Origin: Septoria linicola
Lineage: Eukaryota; Ascomycota; Dothideomycetes; Mycosphaerellales; Mycosphaerellaceae
DNA: 64,000 nt
NCBI GenBank assembly: GCA_024114885.1
Contig: CP099421.1
Location: forward strand, 62,001-126,000
Direction: 5' to 3'
The notes beneath the pieces were generated by a model that made no database searches, was not told the origin of the DNA, and saw nothing but the letters and a program-made list of their open reading frames with translations. The translations under genes and the position numbers were made by a program. Below, in pieces: positions 12,742 to 23,528 of the stretch (the stretch's first letter is position 1; the number at the start of each line of letters is the position of its first letter).

Positions 12742-14500
12742 GCTACTAGCTACGCCGATTATAGATACTAAGGACTTTAAAGAGGTATTCTTCTATACTA
12801 GCTTCTAAGAGGACGATTAGCCTAAGCGAGTATCTAAAAAGGTATATATAGACTATTAGAATACTAATATAAGTAGGGCTATAGGTATATTTAGATAGCT
12901 AAAGGCGAAATAATCCGATAGGTAGGCCTATTTAATTAAGATCTATATATACTAGAGGAAGGGCTCTTAAGTTAAAGCTAAAGGTAAAAGTAAAGTAGAT
13001 AAACGTAAGTACTATAAGAGTATAGCTACGAGTTAAACGAGCTTATCCTTAGTGTTTATAAGTATTAAGACTAAAGCTAGAACATGTATTAAGTAAGAGA
13101 AGGGTATATAGACTATAGCAGAGTACGATAGTATAAAGCTGCCTAAGATAATTAATCTTTCTAATAACGAGGCCTCTACGAGTACTACGAGTCTAGAGAT
13201 TATATAGTAGCTCGCTCTATAACCTATAGCTACTTAGTCTATAGAGTCGGAGCTTAATAAGTAATTATAGGCTAGTCCGGCGACTATATAACTAATAATA
13301 TAGCTAACTATAGAGCTAACTATAGAGTTAACTATAGAGCTAACTATAGAGCTAACTATACCTATTAAGCTAGCGGCGAAGCGATAGAAGCAGCTATAGG
13401 CAATATATACTACTAGAGAGACTAGGAGTAGTAAATAGTACTCGCTACGGACTCGTAGAGTAAATACTAGTTAAATTATAGCCTAAGAAAGATAGGATTA
13501 GAGGAATTAGTATACTAGGATAGGACAAGAGTAGATATTAGTTTTTATACTCGTAGTAACTTGTAGTTCGATTGCTTATAAACTCGCTATACTAACTAGA
13601 CTATAATAGGCTTAGGAATATCGTCTTTTAGCTATATAGCCTTCTATAGTTTCTATATATCGCGAGCCTTACTATTAGCCTCTACCTTAAGCTAGTTAAT
13701 CTAGCTATTAATCTCTCCTATAATACTATCTATCCTATTAAGCCTATCCTCTAATACCTTTATACGAGTATAGAGCTCCTCTAACTCGCTAGACTCGCTA
13801 CTAGACTCGCTATCCTTATTATTACTAACTTGTTTACTAGCCTAATAACTAGACTTAGCTATACGTATATAGTACGTATAAGGCACCCCTCCTATCTCTA
13901 TCTTATACTACTTCTTAAGACCTAGACGCTTATACTATAAGTATAGTATAATAGTAGTAACGCCCTAAGTCGTCTCTATTATATAGCTAGCTTTATTAAA
14001 CTTATATAGAGTATTCTTTACGACCTTCTTCTTATTCTTATCTCTATCTTCTACTTTATTAAGTAACTTCTACTATATCGCTAGTACGTAGTACTAATAG
14101 TCGGTAGTATTTAGTATAGTAAGGTAGCGTAGGCGGTTAGAGGAGTTCGAGGAATTCTATAGCCTATTTTGTACTACGAGTTAGTAGCGAGTATATAGAG
14201 AGTACGAAATTGCCTACCTAGAAGTCTCTATCTCGTTAATATCTATCTCCTTAACTAGGGCCTAACTAGCTTATATAATTATACCTAGCGTCAAGCCTAT
14301 ACTAGTAGCGTAAAGTATACTATTAAGTATTAGCTAAGCTAAAAGGCGTTATAGAATACGCGCTATAACTTACTCAAGGCGATTGATACTACGAGTACTA
14401 TATAAGGCCTCGCTGTCGCCTATAGTCGCTATAAAAGTAGTATTTATTAGGTATAGTTAGAGCGGTAGCGAGCTAGATATTAGTATTAAGTAAGTCCTAT
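12742..14500. repeat. RIP-degraded repeat DNA between the left gypsy element and the gene island
   Basis: CA/TG-poor sequence with no open gene. On the minus strand, about 14,120 to 13,600, a conceptual frame reads as a Ser/Glu-rich segment followed by a strongly heptad-like stretch (pattern LEELYTRIKVLEDRLNRI and on), so a coiled-coil protein of a mobile element or an old gene was once encoded here. A 12-bp tandem repeat lies at 13,302-13,360. Composition returns to normal within about 50 bp near 14,500. Confidence 0.6.
13302..13360 (+). repeat. 12-bp tandem repeat, about five units
   Basis: The unit AGCTAACTATAG is repeated about five times with single changes (one GTTAAC variant). It is a multiple of three, so it could once have encoded a tetrapeptide repeat. 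It lies inside RIP-mutated DNA. Confidence 0.8.
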
Positions 14501-14721
14501 TGTTATTAGCGCGACAATAGCAAGGCTGCCAGCGTAATGTGAGCGTATAACAATGGCAGGTGCGGGTGCAAGTGAACAATAAAGACAATAGAGAGCGTGG
14601 CCGCATGCGGAGGTTTGATATGGCGGACTGGCCCGCTGTGTCGATCACTTGAGTGAATCTCCAAAAGTCCCAATCTTGTGCATGTGAAGACACTCAATCG
14701 ACTTGCCAAACACACGCATGC

Positions 14722-15552
14722 ATGGCAGACCCGTTCGAAGTGCGCATGCGCTTCACATCACAACTCCAGCATCTGTCGGCATCCTCCTCATCCGCAACAA
14801 AAGCAGCCAACTATGCGCTGCGACACAGCGAATATGCCGACGACTTGCACTCGTGCATCCTCGAGCAGCTCGAGCGCAACAACATTAACTTGCGCGCCAA
14901 CATCATGTACTTTCTGCCTGCGCTGTGTGATGCGGCCAAACACGGCCTGGCGACTGGCGGGCTGGCATCCGAGGCGGGCGTCTATGTGCGCATGCTGGAG
15001 CGCGATATTCTGTCCATTGTCGACCTCGTCGCGCCCGACGACGGAAGCGGCGCGGCGAACGTGAAAGTCGTGAGGAAAGTGCTGCACGCCTTGATGGGAA
15101 GGGGCGTTCTGCAGAGTCAGACGGTGCGCGAGCTGGAGGAGCTGATGCATGGCCGCGACAATCTGCCTGGTGCATCTTCTCCCGTGCATGACCGCCAGCA
15201 CTCTACTCATCAACACACGCCGCAGGGTGAGAGTGAGGGTGAGGCAGCACCAGCATCAAAGGCAGTCAGGAGCACGCCGCAGAGGGGAGTGCCGCGTCAC
15301 ACACATGGCAGTCACGGCATCCGCCTGGACAAGCGCCAGATTGAGCAGCGCATTGAAGAGGATCGTGAGAGGCACAAAAGGGCGCGGGAGGGTATCTGGG
15401 CAATTCCGCAACAGCGAGGTGGCGATCTGGCTGTTGACAACGAGTATGAGCACGTGTGGGAAGGTGGCAGTGATGTGGACAGCGACGACTACCGCATGGC
15501 TGAGGAGGAGACGGAGGAGCGGCGGAAGCATTTGGAGTACGATGATTATTGA
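14722..15552 (+). CDS. CTK3: CTD kinase subunit gamma (Ctk3-like)
   Basis: Predicted 276 aa. The product is the gamma subunit of CTDK-I, the nuclear kinase complex (Ctk1/Ctk2/Ctk3) that phosphorylates Ser2 of the RNA polymerase II C-terminal repeats during elongation. The first 130 residues match the conserved Ctk3 N-terminal domain, a CID-like helical fold: MADPFEVRMRF start, then LERNNINLRANIMYFLPAL. The rest is a charged tail with a helical RQIEQRIEEDRERHKRAREG segment and an acidic end (EYDDY). I start at the ATG at 14,722, just before the conserved domain; the frame is open further up to 14,653 but those residues are not family-like. There is no intron. The start lies only about 220 bp from RIP-mutated DNA, yet the gene itself is not mutated. 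Confidence 0.85.
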   Translation: MADPFEVRMRFTSQLQHLSASSSSATKAANYALRHSEYADDLHSCILEQLERNNINLRANIMYFLPALCDAAKHGLATGGLASEAGVYVRMLERDILSIVDLVAPDDGSGAANVKVVRKVLHALMGRGVLQSQTVRELEELMHGRDNLPGASSPVHDRQHSTHQHTPQGESEGEAAPASKAVRSTPQRGVPRHTHGSHGIRLDKRQIEQRIEEDRERHKRAREGIWAIPQQRGGDLAVDNEYEHVWEGGSDVDSDDYRMAEEETEERRKHLEYDDY

Positions 15553-16473
15553 TCGGATGCATTGTGAGAGAAGGCTGGCTGCATGCGAAGGAGCGATTGT
15601 GTCTATTAGCGAGGCGTTGGAGGTGTCTATCTGGCATGAAGTGCATGAATTGATACAGCTTCTGCATCTCGGCTGCTTGTATGATGTGGAACTTCAAAGG
15701 AATAGAAAGCAGGCTGGTCAGATCTTACCACCGAGCAACAAGGGTCTCTTGACAGACACAGAGCTGCCAACACGCACAGGCAGGCTTGAAGCGCGAGACA
15801 CCATCAACAACGCCGTTGGCCTAAGCCAAGCCACGATGCCAGGAGAAAGGTCACTACAAGAACTTTCCAGTTCACCGACACGTGGCTTGACTGCAAGAAC
15901 AAAACACATCCCACCACGTCAGTATTACGCACTCTGCGTCGACTGTTGCAGGGCAACAAGTACTGCGATGGATGCTCAATTCTCGGCAAACTTAGGTCTG
16001 TACCATGTCGTGCACGTGCAGGGATCGATAACTTTAGATTCATTCCATACCCCGTAACAGGACACCAAGCTGCAGGCCGACAGCAGCAGAGACTTGGACA
16101 TTGTATACAACTCTTTCTTGCCACCCCTTTACGGTTTCACTGCAGATATACAGGCCGTTACCGGCTTACAGCATAGCCCAACCTAGAAATCCCGAACGAC
16201 AATCAGCTGGCTGCGAAGCCGGATTTCTACTTTTTCCGTGCAAGGCTGTGCCTGACAAGCATTAGACTTGGCATTATCACAGAAACACAAAGCATGCCAG
16301 CATCCTCATGACGATCCCACTTGCACTATAGTCTGCTGTAACGCGTCGCCCAGTGCGCACTCCGGTGGTAGTCTCGCATATAAAGCATCTTGATGATGGC
16401 TTTGCAGCAGAGATCAACGAGCACAAATATCATATCCTGAACCACTTTTCTCACCACTTTGCCGTCGACAAAT
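15553..16473. other. Intergenic, no gene seen
   Basis: Normal base composition. Open frames here are overlapping shadows of CTK3 or short and unlike any family. It contains the CTK3 3' region and the promoter of the small secreted peptide gene; I see no strong TATA box. Confidence 0.5.
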
Positions 16474-16882
16474 ATGCGTCTAGGTCTCTACCTCTTCACA
16501 GTGCTTGCACTCTTCTGGCAAAGCGTCTTTGCCTTGCCCGTTGCAAACAACCAGGTAGGCGCTCATTCCCAACTTTACTGGGGCGTGAGTCACAACTAAC
16601 AAGCGGCAGCTAGCACCCATTCTTCACAATGAAGGCGCCCATCACGCCCCTCGAGCTGTGATTCACACCAAGTCACGCGCAGCGACAGAACATGTCCGAA
16701 CAAAACGAGGCTGGGGCTCATTGCTCAAACCAGCCAAGAAGTTGTGGGACAAAGTCACGGGCAAGAACAAAAATGCCATCAAGGTGCCTCCCAAGGTTCA
16801 AAAGGCAGTGAAGGCTGATATGGATAAATGGAGGCCTCATGTCGAAGCTCAGAGGAAGAAGAACCAGGGTTTAGCAGGCTGA
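16474..16882 (+). CDS. Small secreted cationic peptide precursor (one intron)
   Basis: Spliced from 16,474-16,554 and 16,610-16,882, giving 117 aa. The 55-nt intron has GTAGGC at its start, CTAAC branch point and CAG end, in phase 0. Exon 1 is a signal peptide (MRLGLYLFTVLALFWQSVFA, then LPVA), so the protein should enter the secretory pathway. A Lys-Arg pair at residues 59-60 (RTKR then GWGS) is a candidate Kex2 site; cutting there would free a 57-residue C-terminal peptide beginning GWGSLLKPAKKLW, with 13 Lys, 2 Arg and only 4 acidic residues, no cysteine, and amphipathic-looking N-terminal helix. The role is unknown: antimicrobial-type peptide or effector are possibilities based only on composition. 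A start at the GTG 16,658 would lose the signal peptide. Confidence 0.7.
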
Positions 16883-18568
16883 GCTTGAGGTTCTGAGAAA
16901 GTCATGACATGCATGAGCCGTAATATGCACGTGGTGCTTCTTAGCTTCCAGCGAGCTGTTTAGAACAATCTTGGTTGAAGACATGTTGATACTTGATCAA
17001 CCAAGCATCGTTAAATCCTTGCTGCTCCAATGCTATGGAGTATCCGTTGATGAGCGGGCATGCTCAGTGCCTCTATTTTCAGCTCGATTGCGAAGTGATG
17101 CTACATTGCAGCATCGATGCACTCTCGGGATGTACCACTCTCTCTAGAACACCCACCAAAGTTGTTGAGAATTCTGTCATTGACTGATAAGTTTGCTTTC
17201 TCCTACTCGGAGGCATACTTCAACACACGAGTTCGAGCATCTTCACCCTTGTCATGCCAGCCTTCAGCACGGGACTGATGTCAACGACGATCTCGAAGTC
17301 CTATGGAGTGCAATTTCTGTCGGAACACTGTATTTACTGCCCGACTTGTCTTTCCAGCATTCAAGACCTCAAGAATGATCTTCAAAGTGCTCTTCCATGA
17401 GAAGGTCAGCTTGATCAGGCCGCTCGCACAATGAGTCGTGCATAGTACTGCCTTATCTAATTGAGTTTCGTGCAACCTTGACAGCCTCGTTGGCATCTTC
17501 AGGCAGTCCTTACGGTGTCTCGATGATGTCCTTCACATTTGCTGAGTGCTCCACTAGAAATGTCTTGCCTCTACCAATGAAGAGACCAGCAGGTGATCGT
17601 CTTGCCATGTGAATGGGAACTTCAAGTAGTCCGCCTGGAATGTATCAATGGGCTCAATAGATAAAAAGAAGAAAGTGGTCTATGAAATGCTGACAAAAGT
17701 AGAAGAGCTTCAATCTACGCGGAGTCCGGGCCGTCGTGCTTCAGCAGCTATTGCCCGGCTCATACAGCCTGCTCGGCCTCGAGTACGACTGACATTCAGA
17801 TCATAATTTTCCGCGCAATCGGTCGTGTCGTTGGCGTGTAGCTGTTGCATCCAGACAAAGAGACATCGCGTCGCGTCGCGTGTGGTGAATGAAGCTTGCG
17901 ACCAATTGGAAGGTAGGCCGAAGTGCGGAGAAATAAAGGTTCTTCCTCGTGAGATCAAGTCCCAAGCACGTTAGTTGTTGCTGCTGCTACCTTTCTCCTC
18001 TTCCAAAGCTGTTGGCACTAGGCCCCTTCGACGATATGGTAACACACATTCGCGCTATAGCAATGCAGTGGTCACTCTTGCAAGACAGACATGCTTTTCC
18101 ACTCGGTATCCTCGTGGGATTTTCACCCAGGTGATGATGTCCAGACCGCTTCAGCCACCCGTCGGAGTCCTCGTCAGCAGATGTGAATGGCTAGCTTTTT
18201 CGCAGAGACAAGAGTGAAGTTCAAAAAGTGGGTTTTCAAGGCTTTCTAAATCCATTTGCTTCATGACCATTTTGATCTCCGCCAAGCCCGAATCGCACGA
18301 GGAAGTGCCAGAAGCGGTATCGGAATCTCACTGCATAGAAATGCGGTTGGCGTATGGCAGGTATAGCATTCAACTACACAAAGACGAAATGCCTTCGCTC
18401 TCAGCTCAAGTGCATTCCCAAACGACCTCCACTATGCTATCATCGCTGTCCGGGATCGGCTGTTTGTCCGATGAGTGACCGTACATGAAGAGAATGTCCA
18501 GGCAGAACACACAATAGAAAGGCTTCGATTGACCATTGCAATCTGACTTCCAGTTTCTCTTACAAAAG
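16883..18568. other. Intergenic, mostly empty; one coding-like remnant on the minus strand
   Basis: 1.7 kb without a gene I can support. Several ORFs of 60-80 codons look random. The only coding-like stretch is at 17,453-17,635 on the minus strand, listed separately. Confidence 0.5.
17453..17635 (-). pseudogene. Short coding-like remnant with internal stop
   Basis: On the minus strand one frame reads 41 residues ending in VEHSANVKDIIETP, then a TAA, then a further 18 coherent residues (GLPEDANEAVKVARNSIR) before the next stop. The composition is protein-like on both sides of the stop, as in a decayed gene, but I recognise no family and no intact start. It could be chance. Confidence 0.25.
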
Positions 18569-19645
18569 ATGTCAAACTACCACACTGTCCGCGTATCGCA
18601 CTTAGGTATGGTCCCAGCCAAAGCCTGCCTGCAAGACCAACCACTAACATTCAGCATAGGCGGCATCACCGCTGCATACCAGACTCCCAAGCCATTTGAG
18701 ACTTCAAAACCTACAATCGTCTTGGTGAACAGCTTTGTGACATCTTCTGAGCTGTTTCGTCCTCAATTCGAAGACGAAAGACTGACTGATGCTGTCAACC
18801 TCATTGCCATCGACCCTTTGGGGGATACACCAGAACGAAGACTGAGCAGTGGACCTTTTGGGACACGGCCATCATGAACTTCGAAGTGTCACTGCTCTCG
18901 GAATCAGGGCCAAAGTATTCGTGCTAGGCATCGGACAGGGAGGTTGGGTGACAGCACGCATGGCACTTTTGGCGCCCTTGAAGGTATCTTGCCCGACTCG
19001 CGACTATTGTTGCAGATCGACTCACAAACCGAACAGATTGCCGGCATCATTCCAATCGGAACGTCGATGGATGCCGAGAATAAGCGCACGAGGAAGCTGG
19101 GCTGCTGGAACGCCCACGAGACTCTGACGCCTCTGGTCAACGGGCTCATGTCTTCGACACCAACACCAGACTTCTATCCTCCAGAGCAATTTGTCACCAG
19201 GGAGATTGAGAACAGCTTTGGGTCAGATGTAGCAGACGACATTCGCAAGAAGTGGACGTGAGTATCTCCATACCATATCAAGCCATGAAGCCGACTGACC
19301 ATGTTCAGCAATGAGATCAACTTCCACTACGCTGGCAATGAGGGTCGCAGACGATTGCGCATGGCTGCAATCAACCTGCGAGATCGAGACTCCCTGCACG
19401 GCAGAGCTTTCGATGTTTTGTGCCCAGTCCTCTGGCTGCACGGAAGCCAGGATGATGTGTATGGCGACGAGAATGCAAAGCAGGAGATTGAGCTCTTCCC
19501 CAACAGCCCAAGTGCGCAGTTCCAGTCTGTTGCTGGTGGCAGGCACTTCTCCTCGTGGACGCATTCGCGAGAGGTCAATCAAGCTATTATTGACTTTGTC
19601 GGAAGACATGGTGATCTGGCAACCATGCTGCGAGTAGATGGATAG
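18569..19645 (+). pseudogene. Alpha/beta hydrolase, decayed (two frameshifts, nucleophile Ser lost)
   Basis: The family is a fungal alpha/beta-hydrolase-fold group acting on small esters or related substrates. Exons inferred: 18,569-18,605, then 18,660-18,983, 19,037-19,257 and 19,309-19,645, with introns of 54, 53 and 51 nt (in each a plausible branch site; CTAAC or CTGAC in the first and last). The strand NLIAIDPLG is followed near 18,825 by a frame break before the TRTKTEQWTFWDTAIMN block, and a second break near 18,888 leads into TALGIRAKVFVLG. The nucleophile elbow, normally G-x-S-x-G, reads GIGQGG: Gly (GGA, 18,933-18,935) replaces Ser. The downstream IIPIGTSMD, HGSQDD and GGRHFSSW blocks (acid and His regions) are kept. 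Sequencing error could explain a frameshift but not all three lesions. Confidence 0.75.
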
Positions 19646-20987
19646 GGCAGATGACGGTCTTTTAGTGAGTAGAACTGCAAATAGCAAAGAAATACGCGTC
19701 ACTGTCAACGAGTTCCGTGAAGCACAGCGCAGTATGTCCATCTGCGACTGCATCAAAGCATCAAAAGCAAAAAACATTGAGCTTGATGTCTCGACACCTG
19801 TGTGATTCGAACACTGTTGTTCATGGTTAGATATTGGAACAAGTCAAAGATCGACAAGAAGCAACGTACCACGCTCCCGAAGGAACTGGCTATACAGTTG
19901 AGCACGATTGAATCGTGCAGTTCCAATAGCAGGCCAGCGCGCTGGGATAATGTTAGCTTTGACGCCTCTCTGATGGAACTTGAGATTCTTACTTAACCAC
20001 TCCGCCTAGAGACAGTTAGTGATTTGATGAGGACAATTCGAATTTCGAATGTACTAACCAAAGTGCCATGATGAGCTTCGCTCAAAATCGCAACGTCTAT
20101 ATAGCTACGACGCTAGTGAGCACGCTAGCTGAGCTCGAGGCTATAATTGGACACTCACTTCTACCCCTCCCTCCCCCGCTATCTGCGGACGCGACGCGAC
20201 GTCTTTCTTGGCTCACCATTGCATCACTTCTTATTCGCGTTCTTTCATGTTGTTACCGCAGACACATGTCTCGCGGTGACCTGCTGAGAAGTCGTGAATA
20301 TGCTTCGCGCATTCTCAGGACGAAGATGACAAGATTGATAGCCTGCTGCGAGCAACAACCAAAGACAAACCCATACAATCGGATAGTGGAGGCACGGTCG
20401 GGCACCAACGACGCGTACCCTGGATCTCGACCAAGATTTGATCTTCTTGCAGACGCACATTTATATTCTGCCGAACATACTACGACGCCTGGCCTGGTCG
20501 CGTCGCAAATGTTCTGGATGCCGCGCTCTTTCGATGAATACTTTGAGCCCTCGAGAACAAGACTATGAGCACTTTGCAACAGTGTCAGCCGTCGCAGACC
20601 ACATCCTCCACATGATGCCATCGCCGAGTACTCCACCGAGCAAGATGGAGAAGACAGTGGAGAGTGTGGACCTTCTGCACTGCAATCTTTACATCAGTGA
20701 GGCACGGGCCCGAGTTTCTAGCACTGTCTTCCGTCCTGACTGTCACGCGCCTGTGATCTGAGCGCTTATGACGGATTGCCACAACGGGACCGAGTACTCA
20801 AAAAGGTAGGTAAGCGCACTTCTCATGTGCGACTGGTCTTCTCCCACTTTCCTTACACTTGACGGCTGTATACTAGCCACGAGGCTTCTCTTTAATACCC
20901 TAATCTTCCGTGTCAAAGCGTTTCCAAGCTACTTGCGAAGCCTGAACTGGACCAGGCTCAGATTATCACACGACAGGCGTACGCAGC
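19646..20987. other. Intergenic, upstream of glycerol kinase; no gene supported
   Basis: Contains ORFs of up to 166 codons (20,068-20,568) with no recognisable domain and no coherent splice pattern, so I do not call a gene. A pyrimidine-rich tract at about 20,160-20,180 (CCCCTCCCTCCCCC) resembles fungal promoter elements. The segment just before 20,988 should hold the GUT1 promoter. Confidence 0.45.
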
Positions 20988-22787
20988 ATGACAGCACCAG
21001 AAGAGTCGGTGCAAGCCCTACCAACAAACACTCCAGACAACGTAGCGAGCGTCATGAAAGCCGCTGATTCCGGAACAACTGAAGCTCACAAGGATGAACA
21101 CGCAAAAGGCGAACCCAAGGCACAGCGGCCGGGTCTGCCACGATTCACGACCAGCAAAGAGAATGTGCTAGCACAATTCTTCATTGGCGCAATAGATCAA
21201 GGAACGACCAGCACACGATTCATCATTTTCGACGGCACTGGCATGCCAGTAGCCAGCCACCAACACGAATTCACCCAACATTACCCACAGTCAGGCTGGC
21301 ACGAGCATGATCCAAAAGAGCTGTATGCGAGCGCCGAAAATTGTATCAAGCGAGCTACCGCGACGTTCCACGAACTCGGTCACGAAACGAGCGACATTCG
21401 AGCCATTGGTGTCACGAACCAGCGAGAGACGGCATTGGTATGGGACAGCGAGACTGGCGAAGCGCTTCATAATGCCATTGCGTGGCCTGACACCAGAACC
21501 AAGGGGTTGGTCAGAGAGCTCAAGCAAAAAGAGGAGGAGCTTGGCTTGAATCTGGCGGAGATGACTGGCATGCCACTTTCGACCTACCCATCCGCGGTGA
21601 AGTTGGTTTGGCTACTGCGACATGTCCCTAAGGTGAGGGAAGCATACGATGCAGGCCGACTTGCTTTTGGTACTGTGGATACTTGGCTCCTTTACAACTT
21701 GAACGGCAAGAAGAAGGAATTCTTCGTTACTGACTCGACGAACGCTTCACGGACAATGTTTATGAATCTCCACACTGTCAAGTACGACCAGAAATTGTTG
21801 GACTTTTTCGACATTGACAGCAGCAAAGTGCATCTGCCTCGCATAGTGCCATCGTCGGATGCAGAGGCGTATGGAAGTATCGCATCAGGTCCGCTAGCTG
21901 GCATGAGGATCGCCGGTTGTCTTGGAGATCAGTCTGCTGCTCTCGTGGGACAACAGGGTTTCACTCCGGGCTCGGCCAAGAGCACGTACGGCACTGGTTG
22001 CTTCTTGTTGTACAACGTAGGCGAAAAGCCTGTGGTATCGACTCATGGCTTACTAGCAACCATTGCCTACGACTTTGGACGACACCGAAAGCCCGTCTAT
22101 GCTCTCGAAGGATCAGTCGCTGTGGCTGGCTCGGGTGTCAAATTCTTGATGAATAATATGGGGTTCATTACGCATTCTCACAAGATCTCCGATCTAGCCG
22201 CGACGGTGGACGACAACGGTGGTTGTGTCTTCGTGACAGCTTTCTCTGGTCTCTTTGCCCCCTACTGGATAGGTGAGTTTGACTCATACACGACGCCATT
22301 CTCAAAAGTGCCAGTACTGACTGAATAATCAGATGATGCAAAAGGAACAATATTTGGAATTACACAACACACGCAGAGAGGACACATAGCAAGAGCGACG
22401 CTGGAAGCGACGTGTTTCCAAACCCGAGCGATTCTCGACGCAATGGAAATGGATAGCGGACACAAGCTTACGAGTCTGGCTGTCGATGGTGGCATGTCCA
22501 ACTCCAACCTATGCATGCAGGCGCAGGCAAATATCAGCGGGATCTCAGTCGATCGTCCGGCCATGCGTGAGACCACAGCCCTTGGTGCAGCAATTGCAGC
22601 TGGTTTCGCAGTCGACATTTGGAAGGAATTTGATGAGCTAAAAGCCATCAATCAAAAGGACCGCGTGATCTTCAACCCTGATTGCACGCCAGAGGTGTCT
22701 AAGAAGATGTACGAGAAGTGGACTCGTGCGGTACAGATGTGCAAAGGATGGCTCGATCCAGAGGAAGCTGGCGGAGAATTTGATTAG
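20988..22787 (+). CDS. GUT1: Glycerol kinase
   Basis: Exons 20,988-22,272 and 22,333-22,787, giving 579 aa. The 60-nt intron (GTGAGT...CAG, CTGAC branch point) falls in phase 1 just after FAPYWI. It phosphorylates glycerol with ATP to glycerol 3-phosphate in the cytosol, the first step of glycerol use. FGGY kinase motifs: phosphate-binding GAIDQGTTSTRF at residues 67-78, GVTNQRET, GCLGDQSAALVGQ, GTGCFLL, and VDGGMSNSN in exon 2 (second FGGY domain), followed by RPAMRETTALGAA. There is a polar N-terminal extension of about 65 residues before the kinase core, common in fungal homologues. The start is the first ATG in frame. All expected motifs are intact, and the gene appears functional. Confidence 0.95.
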
Positions 22788-23528
22788 AGCGTTGTTCTCT
22801 TAGCAATAACCAATAGATACCAGAGTACCCCATTAGTTTTATGATTGACTTGGGTTTCTCGTTCAAGGTTTCAGTGAGCTCTCTTGGCACATTTTCAACC
22901 TTCGAGCATTGCACCATCATCCCTGCCATCATCTCTTCTACGAAACCTACATTTTTTACTTCATCTGGTCCATCTTCCTGCCTCTCGCTATTCGCCATTC
23001 ATGATGATGATTACTTTCCTTGAATTGCCCTCACTGGAACAAGACTTCAAGCAATGCAGAGCAAAGATGAACAGAGGAAAGCCCTCCGCCGAGTGGACAT
23101 ACGGCGCTCACGACACCCGAGCCACGTTTGTGTACATTGTCACTTTCATCGGAAAGACGACTGCTGTACTCATAAATGCCCACGGAACGTCGACATGAGC
23201 TCGGATGTGAGGTGACTGCCTGAACTCCCACGGGCAGCAGATAGGCAAAGCTGAAGGATCCACGTTGCAGCGGTAACTTATCTGGCTGCCACCACACAGT
23301 GCTACCTTCGCAATCAAATCACGATTCCACGTATAACACGCCCGCGAAGATGAAGATTCTGCGCAGTATGCAGGCCTAGGGCGCAGACCTCTTGGCCGTT
23401 GCGCCGCGATGGCAATGCCGGGACCACCATAGCCTTTGAAGGCCAAAGCTATAAGGTGCGGTATCCTTGGCTTGGACTGTAGTAAGTCGTAGGCAACTCA
23501 ACTAGTCTCTGTCCTTCTTCCTTCTACG
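22788..23528. other. Intergenic between glycerol kinase and L-amino-acid oxidase
   Basis: 741 bp with only short ORFs (up to about 110 codons) that look random. It holds the 3' end of GUT1 and the promoter of the oxidase gene. A pyrimidine-rich TCTCTGTCCTTCTTCCTTCT tract directly precedes the ATG at 23,529. Confidence 0.5.

Noticed and set aside
15149..16057. 302-codon ORF on the plus strand overlapping CTK3
   Set aside because: Out of frame with the recognised CTK3 domain, low-complexity Arg/Thr content, no family features: a shadow frame.
18849..18960. Alternative reading DLLGHGHHELRS in the alpha/beta hydrolase locus that looks like a DxxGHG motif
   Set aside because: The overlapping frame gives the longer family block TRTKTEQWTFWDTAIMN in the expected order, so the GHGH reading is judged accidental.
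18984..19015. 32-nt intron in the hydrolase pseudogene (GTATCT...TTGCAG)
   Set aside because: Shorter than other introns here; the 53-nt choice ending at 19,036 joins LAPLK to IAGIIPIGTS, which matches the family without extra residues.
20068..20761. Overlapping ORFs of 166 and 107 codons upstream of glycerol kinase
   Set aside because: No recognisable domain, no signal peptide and no splice pattern linking them; probably promoter and spacer sequence.
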